From Verrucomicrobiota bacterium (GTDB taxonomy: Bacteria > Verrucomicrobiota > Verrucomicrobiia > Opitutales > Opitutaceae): DNA of 64,000 bases. This document shows positions 10,169 to 19,051 of this stretch, piece after piece. The notes under the pieces were generated by a model, which made no database searches, had not been told where the DNA came from, and saw only the letters and a program-made list of their open reading frames with translations. The position numbers and the translations under genes are program-made. The number at the start of each line of letters is the position of its first letter. Within the stretch, counting starts at the first letter, position 1. The stretch lies in the NCBI GenBank assembly GCA_023416735.1, contig JAEZGX010000037.1:1-64000 (forward strand). The letters run 5' to 3'.

Positions 10169-10378
10169 CTAAAACTTAGCACCTTCGCGGCGGGCGCGCT
10201 CCTGCCGTCGTGGGGCGCGGGCCAGCTCAGGAATCCTGCCGCCTTCGTTCTCCCAGCGTTCGAGCGCTTTTCTCGTCAACGCGTGCGCGTCGACGAACGC
10301 GGACACCGGCCGATCCACGGACGCAGATCGAACGTGGGGCTGATGCGGAAAATACATCGTCGAATTCATGCCCAACAT
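10169..10378 (-). CDS. Small hypothetical protein (doubtful)
   Basis: A 69-aa frame from ATG 10378 (a second ATG at 10369 and a GTG at 10384 are possible). The product is basic and contains ALERWENEGGRIPELA, a helix-like segment that does not look like random antisense translation, between Arg-rich ends. No family is recognised and there is no Shine-Dalgarno sequence. It lies in a convergent gap downstream of the K+/H+ antiporter gene on the same strand. It could equally be a chance frame. Confidence 0.35.
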   Translation of the reverse strand: MLGMNSTMYFPHQPHVRSASVDRPVSAFVDAHALTRKALERWENEGGRIPELARAPRRQERARREGAKF

Positions 10379-10398
10379 TAACACGATCGCGGAGCATT

Positions 10399-10446
10399 GG
10401 CCACTGCGGTGGCCGTGACGCAGCTATGCGCTTCACGCATAGCTGC
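10399..10446. terminator. Double hairpin between convergent genes
   Basis: Two perfect stem-loops in tandem: GGCCAC/GTGGCC (10399-10414, 4-nt loop) and an 11-bp stem GCAGCTATGCG/CGCATAGCTGC (10420-10446, 5-nt loop). They sit 37 bp past the antiporter stop. No T tract follows on either strand, so they may act as an RNA 3' end or a REP-like element rather than a classic intrinsic terminator. Confidence 0.5.
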
Positions 10447-10482
10447 CTTCCTCTGCTCACCGCCGCGCGGCGCGAGAACCGC

Positions 10483-11973
10483 CTATTCGTTCGCCAACGT
10501 CGCCGTGACCTCTTCGGGCGCCTCAGGAAACGCCTGCGCAAAGGTTTCCCGGATCCGGTCTTCGTCCGGCGAGTGCGCGAGCACCGTGACTTGATCCCAG
10601 CCTTGCAGCCGCGTTTCGCCTTTCGGCAACACGACCTGATCTCCGCGCGTGACGAGCGTGATGACCGCGCCTTCCGGCAGCGAGAGATCCCGGATGCGCG
10701 GACCTTCCCGGCCCTTCGGTCCCGGCAGATCCAGCACCACCATGTCGTAGTCGCTTCGCGCCATGGTGATCATCTCCAAGCTGAACAGCGCCTTCGGTCG
10801 CGCGGGCTCGGCCAATCCCATCCATTTGGCAACCACACCCAGCGTCGAGCCCTGCACGAGGATCGACAAAATTACGGCGAAAAACACCAGGTTGAATACC
10901 TCGTTGCCGATCTCGAGTCCCGCGGCGGCAGGATAGGTCGCGAGCACGATTGGCACCGCGCCGCGCAAACCCGCCCACGACGCAAAGACCTTGTTCTTGA
11001 AACCGAAGTTCATCCCGATCGTGCCGAGAAACACGGCCAGCGGTCGCGCGACAAAGGTCAGCACGAGGAACAACACCAAGCCCTGCAGCCAGAGATTCGA
11101 CCATTCGTGCGGAAACACCAGCAGGCCCATCAGCACGAACATGCCAATGTTCACGATCGTCGAGAGCGCTTCCGAGAAGTTCAGCACGCCTTGTTTGTGC
11201 ACGAACGTGTGATTCCCCATCACGAATCCCGCCGTGAAAACCGCCAGCATGCCGCTCGCCTGCGCCAGCTCGGTAACGCCATACGTCAGCATCACGAGCC
11301 CCATGAACAGCACGTAATAATAACCGCGGTCCTGCGGCGTGAGCCGGTTGAACAACCAGATCGTCACGCGCCCGGCGACATACCCGATGATCGGCCCCGC
11401 GCCGAACTTCCAGAAGAAGAGCAGCACCGTCATGCTGTCGAAGCGCTCGCCCGACGCGAGGGTCGCGACGGCCACCGTCGTCAGCAAGATCGCCATCGGG
11501 TCGTTCGCCGCGCTTTCGATTTCCACCGTCGACGACAGTTTGCCCGGAAGCGACTGACGGCGCAGGATCGAGAAGATCGCCGCCGCGTCGGTCGACGAAA
11601 TGATCACCGACAGAAGCAGCGACAGCTCCATCGACCAGCCCAGGATCCAGCGCAACACCGCGAACGTGATCGCCGCCGTGAGCAACACGCCCCACGTCGC
11701 CAACCCGCCCGCCGGCAAAGCCACCGCGCGAAAATCGGCGCGTTTCGTCACGAAGCCGCCGTGAAACAGGATGAACACCAGCGCGAGATTCGCCGCCTGG
11801 TTCGTGAGCACCATGTCGGAAAAATTCCACAACCCCAACACGTCGCTTCCGCAGACAATCCCCGTGCCCAACGCCACCAAAATGACCGGCACGCTCCAGC
11901 GTTCGAGCCAGACCGAAGCGATCACGACAGCCACCAACAATGCGGGAAGGATTAGATAGAGGATCAGTAGCAT
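10483..11973 (-). CDS. nhaP2: K+/H+ antiporter, NhaP2/CvrA type
   Basis: Inner-membrane CPA1-family exchanger that expels K+ (or Na+) for protons and helps in osmotic and cation control. ATG 11973 is chosen because it starts the first membrane helix directly (MLLILYLILPALL); the product is 496 aa. Family marks include the core STDAAAIFS and VEIESAANDPMA segments with the paired acidic residues of the ion site, and WAGLRGAVPIVLATYP in the late membrane region. After about 12-13 membrane segments, residues ~410-490 form a cytoplasmic TrkA-C/RCK-C type domain (LSLPEGAVITLVTRG, LQGWDQVTVLA), the arrangement of CvrA/NhaP2. It follows the LysR gene on the same strand. Confidence 0.88.
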   Translation of the reverse strand: MLLILYLILPALLVAVVIASVWLERWSVPVILVALGTGIVCGSDVLGLWNFSDMVLTNQAANLALVFILFHGGFVTKRADFRAVALPAGGLATWGVLLTAAITFAVLRWILGWSMELSLLLSVIISSTDAAAIFSILRRQSLPGKLSSTVEIESAANDPMAILLTTVAVATLASGERFDSMTVLLFFWKFGAGPIIGYVAGRVTIWLFNRLTPQDRGYYYVLFMGLVMLTYGVTELAQASGMLAVFTAGFVMGNHTFVHKQGVLNFSEALSTIVNIGMFVLMGLLVFPHEWSNLWLQGLVLFLVLTFVARPLAVFLGTIGMNFGFKNKVFASWAGLRGAVPIVLATYPAAAGLEIGNEVFNLVFFAVILSILVQGSTLGVVAKWMGLAEPARPKALFSLEMITMARSDYDMVVLDLPGPKGREGPRIRDLSLPEGAVITLVTRGDQVVLPKGETRLQGWDQVTVLAHSPDEDRIRETFAQAFPEAPEEVTATLANE

Positions 11974-12079
11974 GTGAGACGTTTCGCGACTGGAAACTTC
12001 GGAAGCTATTAGGCAATCCCGGATTCGAGATTTTCGCCGGTTTTTTGGTCCTCTGCCCAAGCGGACACGGGCTGCACGC

Positions 12080-12964
12080 CTAACGGCGATTCGTCAGGAA
12101 ACGCACCAGCTCCCGCACCGGCTCCGTGATCTTGCCGCGATGCCACGCGACCTGGAGGTCCCACTTTACCTTGGTCCCGCTAAGCGGGCGAAAAGTTACA
12201 CCCGGCACGTTGAACTTTTCCATCAGCGCCGGCAGCAGCGTGACCGCGTTCTCGGCCACCAGCAGCGAGAGCGTGTGCGTAAGGCTGTCCGAATTCTCGA
12301 CGATCTTCGGCCGGAATCCCGCCGTCCGGCAGAGCTGAACCAGCCAGTTGTTGAATCCCGGAAGATCGTCTGGGTTCGCCCCCACAAACATTTCCTTCCG
12401 CAGATTAGCCAAGGCGACTTCCTCCATCGCCGCCAGCGGGTGGGTTTCGGGCAACGCCACCACCACTGGAAACGTTTCGATCCGGCGCACGAAGAACTCT
12501 CGCGCGATCGCGGCGTTGAGGCTGCCCAACACCACCACGTCCAGCTCGCCCCGCCGCAACGCCGCCATCTGCTCCCCCGGCGAAAGGTCCACGAGATGAA
12601 CCTTCGTTTCAGGATGCGAACGCCGCAGCGACGCGATCGCCGGATTCAGATAATCGCTCGCCGCCGACATGATGTAGCCGATGCGCACCGACGCACTTTT
12701 GCCGAGTGCGAGTTTCCGCGTTTCCGAAATCACGATATCCGCTTTCGCCACCACCGGCCGCATGCCTTCCAGCAAGGCATGCCCCGCCGCCGTCAACGCC
12801 ACCCCGCTCGCACTTCGCTCCATCAACTGCCCTCCGATCTCTGCTTCGAGCGTCTGCATCTGGCGCGTGAGCGTGGATTGCGAAACGTGCAACTGCTCCG
12901 CCGCCTTGCTCATGCTGCCAAATTCGGAGATCGCGAAAAACGAGCGGAGGAGATCGAGGTTCAC
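12080..12964 (-). CDS. LysR-family transcriptional regulator
   Basis: 294 aa from a GTG at 12964, which puts the conserved start of the winged helix-turn-helix (NLDLLRSFFAISEFGSMSKA) at the N-terminus. An AGGA motif 8 nt upstream of the GTG supports this. Residues 1-60 are the DNA-binding domain (AAEQLHVSQSTLTRQMQTLE). From ~90 to the end is the substrate-binding domain, which senses an unknown small molecule (SVRIGYIMSAASDYLNPAI). The gene lies between pyruvate kinase (68 bp upstream) and the K+/H+ antiporter on the same strand. This is atypical for LysR genes, which often face their target, so no target can be assigned. Confidence 0.87.
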   Translation of the reverse strand: MNLDLLRSFFAISEFGSMSKAAEQLHVSQSTLTRQMQTLEAEIGGQLMERSASGVALTAAGHALLEGMRPVVAKADIVISETRKLALGKSASVRIGYIMSAASDYLNPAIASLRRSHPETKVHLVDLSPGEQMAALRRGELDVVVLGSLNAAIAREFFVRRIETFPVVVALPETHPLAAMEEVALANLRKEMFVGANPDDLPGFNNWLVQLCRTAGFRPKIVENSDSLTHTLSLLVAENAVTLLPALMEKFNVPGVTFRPLSGTKVKWDLQVAWHRGKITEPVRELVRFLTNRR

Positions 12965-13032
12965 GCCCGCAATCCTGCGCCCCGCAGACCTCGGCGGCAA
13001 GACGCCCGCATGCGCAAAGCGCATAGCCCGCC

Positions 13033-14439
13033 TTATGCCACCACGTGAAGCTTCATGAAATTCGAACCCCGCGCACGCCCGGGCGGAACACCGCCCACCA
13101 CGAGAATTTTATCCCCCGCACTCACTCGCCCCCGCATCCGCAGCGCCTTCTCCGCCACGCCAACCAAACCTTCGAAGCTCTCCGCTATATCCGAGACCAG
13201 GAGCGGCGTGATTCCCCAATGCAGGTTCAACGAGTGATACACATCGGCGTCGCCGGTGAGCGCGAACAACGCCGTCTTCGATCGTTCCGCCGCCACCAGC
13301 CGCGCCGTATAACCGCTGGTCGTCAGCACGACGATCGCCCGCACGTTCAACGCCCGCACCACCGCCGTCGCACCTTCACTCAAGGCATGCGCGTCCGTCG
13401 GATCATGGGCCGGATACGCTTTGAAAGTGATTCCGGCCTCCACCTCCGTCGCGATGCGCCCCATCATTTCCACCGCGCGCACCGGATAAGCACCGATCGC
13501 CGACTCGCCGGACAACATCACCGCATCGGTGCCATCGATGATCGCATTCGCCACGTCGCTCGCCTCCGCGCGCGTCGGACGCGCCTCGCGAATCATGCTC
13601 TCGAGCATCTGCGTCGCCGTGATCACCGGCAAACCGAGGCGGTTGCACTTTTCGATGATCTGTTTCTGTAACATCGGCACCTTTTCGGGCCGCACTTCGA
13701 CGCCGAGATCGCCGCGCGCGACCATCACGCCGTTCACTTCCGGCAGGATTTCATCCAGGTTCTCCACCGCTTGCGGCTTTTCGATCTTGGCGACGATCGG
13801 CTTCGAAACGCCTTTCGCGGCGAGAAGTCCTTTCAACATCCGCACGTCCGCCGCCGTCCGCACAAAGCTCAACGAGATCCAATCCACCCCATGCGAGATC
13901 CCGAAATCAACGTCGCGAATATCCTTTTCCGTCAGCGACGGCAGCGGCAAGGCCAGGTCGGGAAAGTTCACGCCTTTGCGGCTCTTGAGCAAACCGCCTT
14001 CGACCACACGACAACGCAGCGCCCTCCCCACGATTTCGATCACTTCGAGTTCGAGCAGACCGTCGTCGAGCAAGACTCGCGCTCCCGCCTTCGCGCTCTC
14101 CGCCAGTTGCGCGTAATCGATCGGCACCGTTCGTTCGCCGCCATCAGCGTCGGCCTCGGGCACAAGCGACACCACTTCGCCCGGCGCCAGCGCCATCCCG
14201 CCGGCGGGCAATTGACCGACTCGGATCTTCGGACCTTGGAGGTCCTGCAGAATCGTCACGGGCGTTTCGAGTTCGCGCGAAAGCGCACGCAAGGTTGCGA
14301 TCTGCTGCGCATGATCTTCGGCGCTGCCGTGCGAGAAATTCAGCCGGGCCACATCCATGCCGGCTTTGATCAACTGACGCACGACGTCGGGCGAACGGCT
14401 TGCCGGTCCAAGAGTGGCGACGATTTTGGTGCGGCGCAT
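13033..14439 (-). CDS. pyk: Pyruvate kinase
   Basis: Cytoplasmic enzyme that converts phosphoenolpyruvate and ADP into pyruvate and ATP, the last step of glycolysis. ATG 14439 gives MRRTKIVATLGPAS, the standard N-terminus, and a 468-aa protein of normal family length. Motifs include GMDVARLNFSHG (PEP/ADP site), KGVNFPD, the active-site KIEKPQAVENLDEI (catalytic Lys), MVARGDLGVEV and ATQMLESM followed by RAEASDVANAI. The C-terminal allosteric domain is present and ends in MKLHVV. The FMN reductase gene ends 38 bp upstream, so the two are probably co-transcribed. Confidence 0.96.
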   Translation of the reverse strand: MRRTKIVATLGPASRSPDVVRQLIKAGMDVARLNFSHGSAEDHAQQIATLRALSRELETPVTILQDLQGPKIRVGQLPAGGMALAPGEVVSLVPEADADGGERTVPIDYAQLAESAKAGARVLLDDGLLELEVIEIVGRALRCRVVEGGLLKSRKGVNFPDLALPLPSLTEKDIRDVDFGISHGVDWISLSFVRTAADVRMLKGLLAAKGVSKPIVAKIEKPQAVENLDEILPEVNGVMVARGDLGVEVRPEKVPMLQKQIIEKCNRLGLPVITATQMLESMIREARPTRAEASDVANAIIDGTDAVMLSGESAIGAYPVRAVEMMGRIATEVEAGITFKAYPAHDPTDAHALSEGATAVVRALNVRAIVVLTTSGYTARLVAAERSKTALFALTGDADVYHSLNLHWGITPLLVSDIAESFEGLVGVAEKALRMRGRVSAGDKILVVGGVPPGRARGSNFMKLHVVA

Positions 14440-14477
14440 AAGGGGTGAGAGAGGCTCGTGAGAGCGTTGCACCATAC

Positions 14478-15038
14478 TCAACTGCCCGCGTTCGCAATCA
14501 CCCACGCCGCGTAAGCTTCGATAAATTTCGAAAACGACGCGCGGGTTAGATCGAGCGCCAGTTTACCGCTCGCATCGAACAGCCGATCGGCGCCGCCGAC
14601 GTAAGCCTCCGGCTGCGCCATCGTGGGCACATTCAAGCACACGAGAGATTGTCGCAGATGATGATTGGCGCCGAAACCGCCGAGCGGTCCGATCGACACG
14701 CTCACGACTGCACCGGGTTTTCCATTCCATGCGCTCTGACCATAGGGCCGCGACCCGACATCCAAGGCGTTCTTCAATACTCCCGGAACCGACCGGTTGT
14801 ATTCCGGCGTCACAAAAAGCACCGCGTCGGATGCCTTTATTCGCCCGCGAAATTCCGTGAACGACGCCGGCGGGTCCTCGTCGAGGTCTTGATTATAATG
14901 CGGCAGTTGCCCGATCTCGACGATGCCGAGTTTCAGGCGCGGAGGCGCGAGTTCTGCCAGCGCATTCGCGACCCGGCGGCTCAACGAGCCCTTTCTCAAA
15001 CTGCCAACAAGGACAGCAACATTGTAGGTATTCTTCAT
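14478..15038 (-). CDS. NADPH-dependent FMN reductase / quinone reductase
   Basis: 186-aa cytoplasmic flavoprotein of the NADPH-dependent FMN reductase (YieF/ChrR-like) family, likely reducing quinones or similar acceptors with FMN bound. ATG 15038 is chosen over upstream frame because it has GGAGA 8 nt upstream and begins MKNTYNVAVLVGSLRKGSLS, the phosphate-binding loop. The family signature PEYNRSVPGVLKNALDVGSRP spans about residues 75-95. The gene lies between a glyoxalase-like gene and pyk, all on the same strand, suggesting an oxidative or electrophile-stress group. Confidence 0.88.
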   Translation of the reverse strand: MKNTYNVAVLVGSLRKGSLSRRVANALAELAPPRLKLGIVEIGQLPHYNQDLDEDPPASFTEFRGRIKASDAVLFVTPEYNRSVPGVLKNALDVGSRPYGQSAWNGKPGAVVSVSIGPLGGFGANHHLRQSLVCLNVPTMAQPEAYVGGADRLFDASGKLALDLTRASFSKFIEAYAAWVIANAGS

Positions 15039-15150
15039 ACGAATTTCTCCATGTGCCGCCTTCGCGCGAAGCGTTGCACGGCTGCCATAAACCAACGACG
15101 GAATCCGGCCCGGCAGGCCGGAATCATTCACGACCGACGCGACTCGCCTC

Positions 15151-15675
15151 TCAGCGCTCGGCGAGAAGCGATTCGAGATCGAGCGCCTCGGTGAACATCG
15201 CGATCGATCCATCGGCGCGACGCGGCCACTGCTCGCGGGGTCGGTCCCAATACAATTCAAGCCCGTTCCCGTCGGGATCGCGCAAATAGAGGGCCTCGCT
15301 CACGCCGTGATCGGACGCGCCATCCAGACGAACTCCATGCGCCAGTAATCGTCGCAAGGCGTCCGCGAGATCCGCGCGCGCCGGATAGAGGATAGCCGCG
15401 TGATAAAGCCCGGTCGCGCCCGCAGGAGGCGGCGAGCCGCCGTGGCTTTCCCAGGTGTTAAGACCGATGTGATGATGATATCCACCCGCGGACAAAAAAG
15501 CCGCATTTCGACCGAACCGGTCGGTCACCTCGAACCCGAGCACGTCGCGGTAAAAAGCGACCGCTCGTTCGAGATCCGCTACTTTCAGGTGCACGTGCCC
15601 AATGGATACGCCAGGAGCAATCGGACGGAATTGGGCCGGCTTGGTCTTCGCAGCGGCGGTGCTGGTCGTTTTCAT
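15151..15675 (-). CDS. VOC-family protein, CatE-like glyoxalase/dioxygenase fold
   Basis: 174 aa from ATG 15675. It has the vicinal-oxygen-chelate fold: GHVHLKVADLERAVAFYRDVLGFEV (first beta-alpha-beta unit with a metal-ligand His), YHHHIGLNTWES, and GNGLELYWDRP with the C-terminal Glu ligand. The closing pattern MFTEALDLESLL is like CatE-type catechol 2,3-dioxygenase relatives. The first residues (Ala/Lys/Thr-rich) look like a flexible tail and not a signal peptide. The substrate is unknown. The gene heads the minus-strand run of FMN reductase and pyk. Confidence 0.82.
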   Translation of the reverse strand: MKTTSTAAAKTKPAQFRPIAPGVSIGHVHLKVADLERAVAFYRDVLGFEVTDRFGRNAAFLSAGGYHHHIGLNTWESHGGSPPPAGATGLYHAAILYPARADLADALRRLLAHGVRLDGASDHGVSEALYLRDPDGNGLELYWDRPREQWPRRADGSIAMFTEALDLESLLAER

Positions 15676-15867
15676 GGTCCAAAGATAACGCGTCGCCGCT
15701 TCATTGCCCACTGCGCCAACCGCGGAACGGCCATGCGTCCTCCGCATACCTTAAAAATTTCTTTATCTTCAACACGGCAGAGTTGCGTTCGCGTCGTAAA
15801 TTCCCCGGTAGTCTGACGCGGGAGCGCTCGCATCGACATCAACCCCACTCCAAGTAGCCTCACCCCT

Positions 15868-17736
15868 ATGGCCCAAGCAGGGACCTCACGCCCCACCCGA
15901 CTCGATCCCCCGGTCGATCCGGGCGCCGATCACATTCTCGGAAACCCCGCCGCAGAACTCACATTGGTCGAGTATGGCAGCTACGCTTGCCCGTCCTGTC
16001 ACTCCGCGCACGAAGTGATCGCCGACCTCCGCGATCGTTTCGGCGATCGCCTGCGCTACGTTTTCCGGCATCGACCGGTGGAAAATAGCGTCGATGCGAT
16101 CCGCGCCGCTGAACTGGCCGAACGCGTCTTCGAACGAACCGGCGAATTCTGGCCGGTTCACGACGCGCTCATGACCCAAGGCCCGGCTTTCACGCCGGCC
16201 GCGTTCGACGAGATCGAACGCCAGTTTGGCCTCGGCTCGAATCCCAGCGGTCCCACCCCGTCCTCGTCCGCGGTCGAGTCCCGCGTGGCCCGAGACACTC
16301 GAAGCGCCGCGCGAAGCGGCGTGATGATGACACCGACGTTCTTCCTCAATGGTCGTCGCTACGAGGGTCCGTGGGACGAAAACAGCCTCGGCGAAGCCTT
16401 GGTCGGCACACTCGCTCACCGGGTTCAAACCGCCGCCTTGAGCTTCGCCCGCTGGGCTCCGTCCGCCGGACTTCTGCTGCTCTTGATGTCCGTGCTCGCC
16501 GTCGTGCTCGCCAATTCCAACGCCGGCCCGAGCTTTTCCGCTTTGTGGGCCAAGGTCTGCGGTATCCAAATCGGCGGGACGGGCCTGATGCTACCGTTGC
16601 TCAGCTGGATCAACGACGGACTCCTCGCGATCTTCTTCCTCGTCGTCGGCTTGGAAATCAAACGCGAGTTCACCGTCGGTCGTCTGGCTACCTTTCGCAC
16701 CGGCGCGCTGCCCGTGGTCGCCGCTTTCGGCGGGATCGCCGTGCCCGTGTTGATCTATCTGCTCATCACGCCCGCCGGCCCGCTTTCGCGCGGTTGGGCG
16801 GTGCCGATTGCAACGGATACCGCGTTCGCCGTCGCCATCATCGTCCTGCTCGGCTCGCGCGTCCCGGTCGAGTTGCGCGTGTTTCTCACGGCCGCGGTGA
16901 TCATCGATGATTTGGTCGCCATCGGCATTATCGCGCTCTTCTACACCGAGCAGATCTACATGAATTTCCTGATCGCTTCGGGCGTGGTCACGCTGCTGCT
17001 CGTGGCCATGAACCGCTTGGGCATTTACCGTCCGCTGCCGTATGCGGTGATGGGAATCGTGCTCTGGGTGCTGCTGCACGAGGCCGGCCTGCACGCAACG
17101 CTCGCCGGCGTCATCCTCGCCCTTGTCACGCCCGCGCTGCCGCCACCGAAGCTGCACGTGTTGATGGCCCAGGCGGAAGCGGTCATTCAAACCGAGACGC
17201 GACACCGCGGCGAAGCCATGATGCGGCACGGGCTCTCGGAGCCCGCGCTTCGCGCGCTGGATTCGATCTACAGTCGAACCGAATCTCCCACCGACAAGCT
17301 GCTCCGTTCCATGGAGCCTTGGTCAAGCTACGCCGTGCTGCCGATCTTCGCTCTCGCGAATGCGGGCGTCATCATCTCGCTCGACGTCATTCAAACCCAC
17401 GGGAGCTTGATGCTCGCGATCATCCTCGGACTCGTCGTCGGAAAACCCGTGGGCATGCTCTCGGCCGCTTGGCTGGCCGTTCGCATCGGACTTGCCGCCA
17501 AGCCCGCAGAGTATTCCTGGCGCCAGCTCGCCGGCGCCGGCGCTCTCGCCGGGATCGGTTTCACGATGTCGCTTTTCATCGCCGGCGAGGCGTATCCAGT
17601 CGCCGACGATTTCACTGCCGCGAAAATCGCGATCTTCACCGCCTCGATCGTCGCCGGCATCGCCGGCACGATGATTCTGCTGCCACGCGAAACGCCCCGC
17701 GACCAGGGTCCTCTCGGCTCGACCAACGGCGATTGA
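15868..17736 (+). CDS. nhaA: DsbA/thioredoxin-fold domain fused to NhaA Na+/H+ antiporter
   Basis: 622 aa, against about 390 for ordinary NhaA. Residues ~20-185 are a DsbA/Thioredoxin_4-like domain with a C41-P-S-C44 redox motif and the cis-Pro region MTPTFFLNGRRYEG. Residues ~190-610 are NhaA: LEIKREFTVG, ATDTAFAVAI, the paired aspartates in AVIIDDLVAIG (about 346-347) needed for ion binding, and GIGFTMSLFIAGEAY. NhaA exports Na+ in exchange for two protons at alkaline pH or high salt. No signal peptide precedes the redox domain, and the NhaA N-terminus is normally cytoplasmic, so the CPSC domain probably faces the cytosol. The antiporter may therefore be redox-sensing; that role is inferred. 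Confidence 0.9.
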   Translation: MAQAGTSRPTRLDPPVDPGADHILGNPAAELTLVEYGSYACPSCHSAHEVIADLRDRFGDRLRYVFRHRPVENSVDAIRAAELAERVFERTGEFWPVHDALMTQGPAFTPAAFDEIERQFGLGSNPSGPTPSSSAVESRVARDTRSAARSGVMMTPTFFLNGRRYEGPWDENSLGEALVGTLAHRVQTAALSFARWAPSAGLLLLLMSVLAVVLANSNAGPSFSALWAKVCGIQIGGTGLMLPLLSWINDGLLAIFFLVVGLEIKREFTVGRLATFRTGALPVVAAFGGIAVPVLIYLLITPAGPLSRGWAVPIATDTAFAVAIIVLLGSRVPVELRVFLTAAVIIDDLVAIGIIALFYTEQIYMNFLIASGVVTLLLVAMNRLGIYRPLPYAVMGIVLWVLLHEAGLHATLAGVILALVTPALPPPKLHVLMAQAEAVIQTETRHRGEAMMRHGLSEPALRALDSIYSRTESPTDKLLRSMEPWSSYAVLPIFALANAGVIISLDVIQTHGSLMLAIILGLVVGKPVGMLSAAWLAVRIGLAAKPAEYSWRQLAGAGALAGIGFTMSLFIAGEAYPVADDFTAAKIAIFTASIVAGIAGTMILLPRETPRDQGPLGSTNGD

Positions 17737-17742
17737 AAGACC

Positions 17743-17774
17743 AAAAGCCCGCTCCCTTTCGGAAGCGGGCTTTG
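17743..17774. terminator. Bidirectional terminator between nhaA and the aldo/keto reductase gene
   Basis: Perfect 10-bp stem AAAGCCCGCT (17744-17753) with AGCGGGCTTT (17764-17773) and a 10-nt loop. It has A and T runs at both ends, so it can end transcription from either converging gene. Confidence 0.85.
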
Positions 17775-17786
17775 TCGTGCCGATGG

Positions 17787-18821
17787 TCAGTTCAACATGA
17801 ACTCCCCAGGCATCACGCGAGAACCGGTCCTCTCGCCACTCACGCGCACTTCTTCCGCCACGGTGGCTTCGTCGAGCTGCGCGAGGTCCTCCGACGAGAG
17901 TGACAGCGATCCCGCATGCACCAATTCACCCAGCTGCGAGACCGAATGCACGCCCACCACCGCCGAGGTCACCGCCGGATTTCGCAACACCCATGCGAGC
18001 GCGATTTGCGCCGACGAGGCCTCGTGCCGCGCCGCCATGTCGGCCACGGCCGCTTGCGCCGTCTCACCATAGACATTGCCAAATCGCTCCATCAGCCAAT
18101 CGCGTCGACCCGGGTGAAACATCGTTTCCCGATCGCCGCGACGCGCCAGGAACCCACCCGCGAGCGGCGAGCGGGCGAAGAATCCGAGTCGCTGTTCCTG
18201 ACACAACTCCATCGCTTCCGGCTCGAAGCGGGCGCGCCTCACAAGCGAGTAGTCCGACTGCAGCGCTTCGATCCGGCAATAATGCCGCAGGTAAGCGCGA
18301 CCGAGGCTGTCGACGACGCGCCAGATCGGGAAATTGGCCGCTCCGACGTAGCGGGCGAGACCGGAGCGGACAACCGCATCGAAGACCTCCGCCGTCACAC
18401 GCATCGGCACCAAACCGTCGTTCCACTCGAAGATGATCATATCGAGGCGATCCGTTCGAAATCGGCGCAACGACTGCTCGCACGCCTCTCGCACGACCTT
18501 CATGAAATCCGCCGAGCTGGTTTCTTCGGGCTGACGCACGTGAATCCGCGTGGTCAGGAAAAGCTCATCGCGTCGCAGTTTCCGCGACGTCCACCAACGG
18601 CCGACAAGCTCCTCCGACTGCGTCACCGCCGTCGAGGGCAGAAACACGTCCGGACTGTAGTTCGCCGCCTGGATGAAGTTGCCGCCCGCCGCGCGGTAGG
18701 CGTCGAGGATCGCGAAAGCGGTTTTCTCGTCGGTCTTCCAGCCGAAGTTCAGGGTGCCGAGGCAGAGCTCGGAAAGTTTGAGGCCCGTGCGGCCCATCGT
18801 GCGTTGTTTGATCATGTGCAT
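17787..18821 (-). CDS. Aldo/keto reductase-fold protein with degenerate active site
   Basis: 344 aa from ATG 18821. The fold is clear: MGRTGLKLSELCLGTLNFGW at the start, RYVGAANFPIW mid-protein, GFFARSPLAGGFL, and the NADP-binding end NPAVTSAVVGVHSVSQL. The usual catalytic tetrad (Asp, Tyr, Lys, His) looks mostly lost. The expected 'fDTADxYG' reads FIQAANYS (Asp gone, Tyr kept), 'ATK' reads TTR (Lys to Arg), and 'xxHxxD' reads IIFEWND (His to Glu). The protein may bind NADP(H) without normal aldehyde reduction, or use another chemistry. The converging gene is nhaA, separated by a bidirectional terminator. Confidence 0.8.
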   Translation of the reverse strand: MHMIKQRTMGRTGLKLSELCLGTLNFGWKTDEKTAFAILDAYRAAGGNFIQAANYSPDVFLPSTAVTQSEELVGRWWTSRKLRRDELFLTTRIHVRQPEETSSADFMKVVREACEQSLRRFRTDRLDMIIFEWNDGLVPMRVTAEVFDAVVRSGLARYVGAANFPIWRVVDSLGRAYLRHYCRIEALQSDYSLVRRARFEPEAMELCQEQRLGFFARSPLAGGFLARRGDRETMFHPGRRDWLMERFGNVYGETAQAAVADMAARHEASSAQIALAWVLRNPAVTSAVVGVHSVSQLGELVHAGSLSLSSEDLAQLDEATVAEEVRVSGERTGSRVMPGEFMLN

Positions 18822-19051
18822 TTTCGGTTCCGGGCGCGTGCGAACGCGCGTTGCGGTTGAGGGGTGAAATCGCGCCTCGAGGGTGCAGAGCACCCCGCCC
18901 ACCAGTGAAATGGCCGGGCGTGGCGGACATCGGCAGGCGCTCGCGAGGCGACCTGCTCCGGAATCGAAAGCAGGCCGTCAGCTCACGGCGCCGGCATGAC
19001 AAGGAAGATGAGGATGGTATTCACAAAGGTGTTACGTGGTTGGGTTGATGA

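Larger units (their letters stand above)
10090..10482. other. Convergent gap after the membrane protein
   Basis: A 393-bp gap between converging genes. It contains a doubtful 69-72 aa minus-strand frame and a pair of strong hairpins, both listed separately. I see no RNA gene or mobile element. Confidence 0.6.

Noticed and set aside
10210..11955. 581-aa plus-strand open frame
   Set aside because: Opposite the K+/H+ antiporter; extremely His/Arg/Gln-rich with no recognisable fold.
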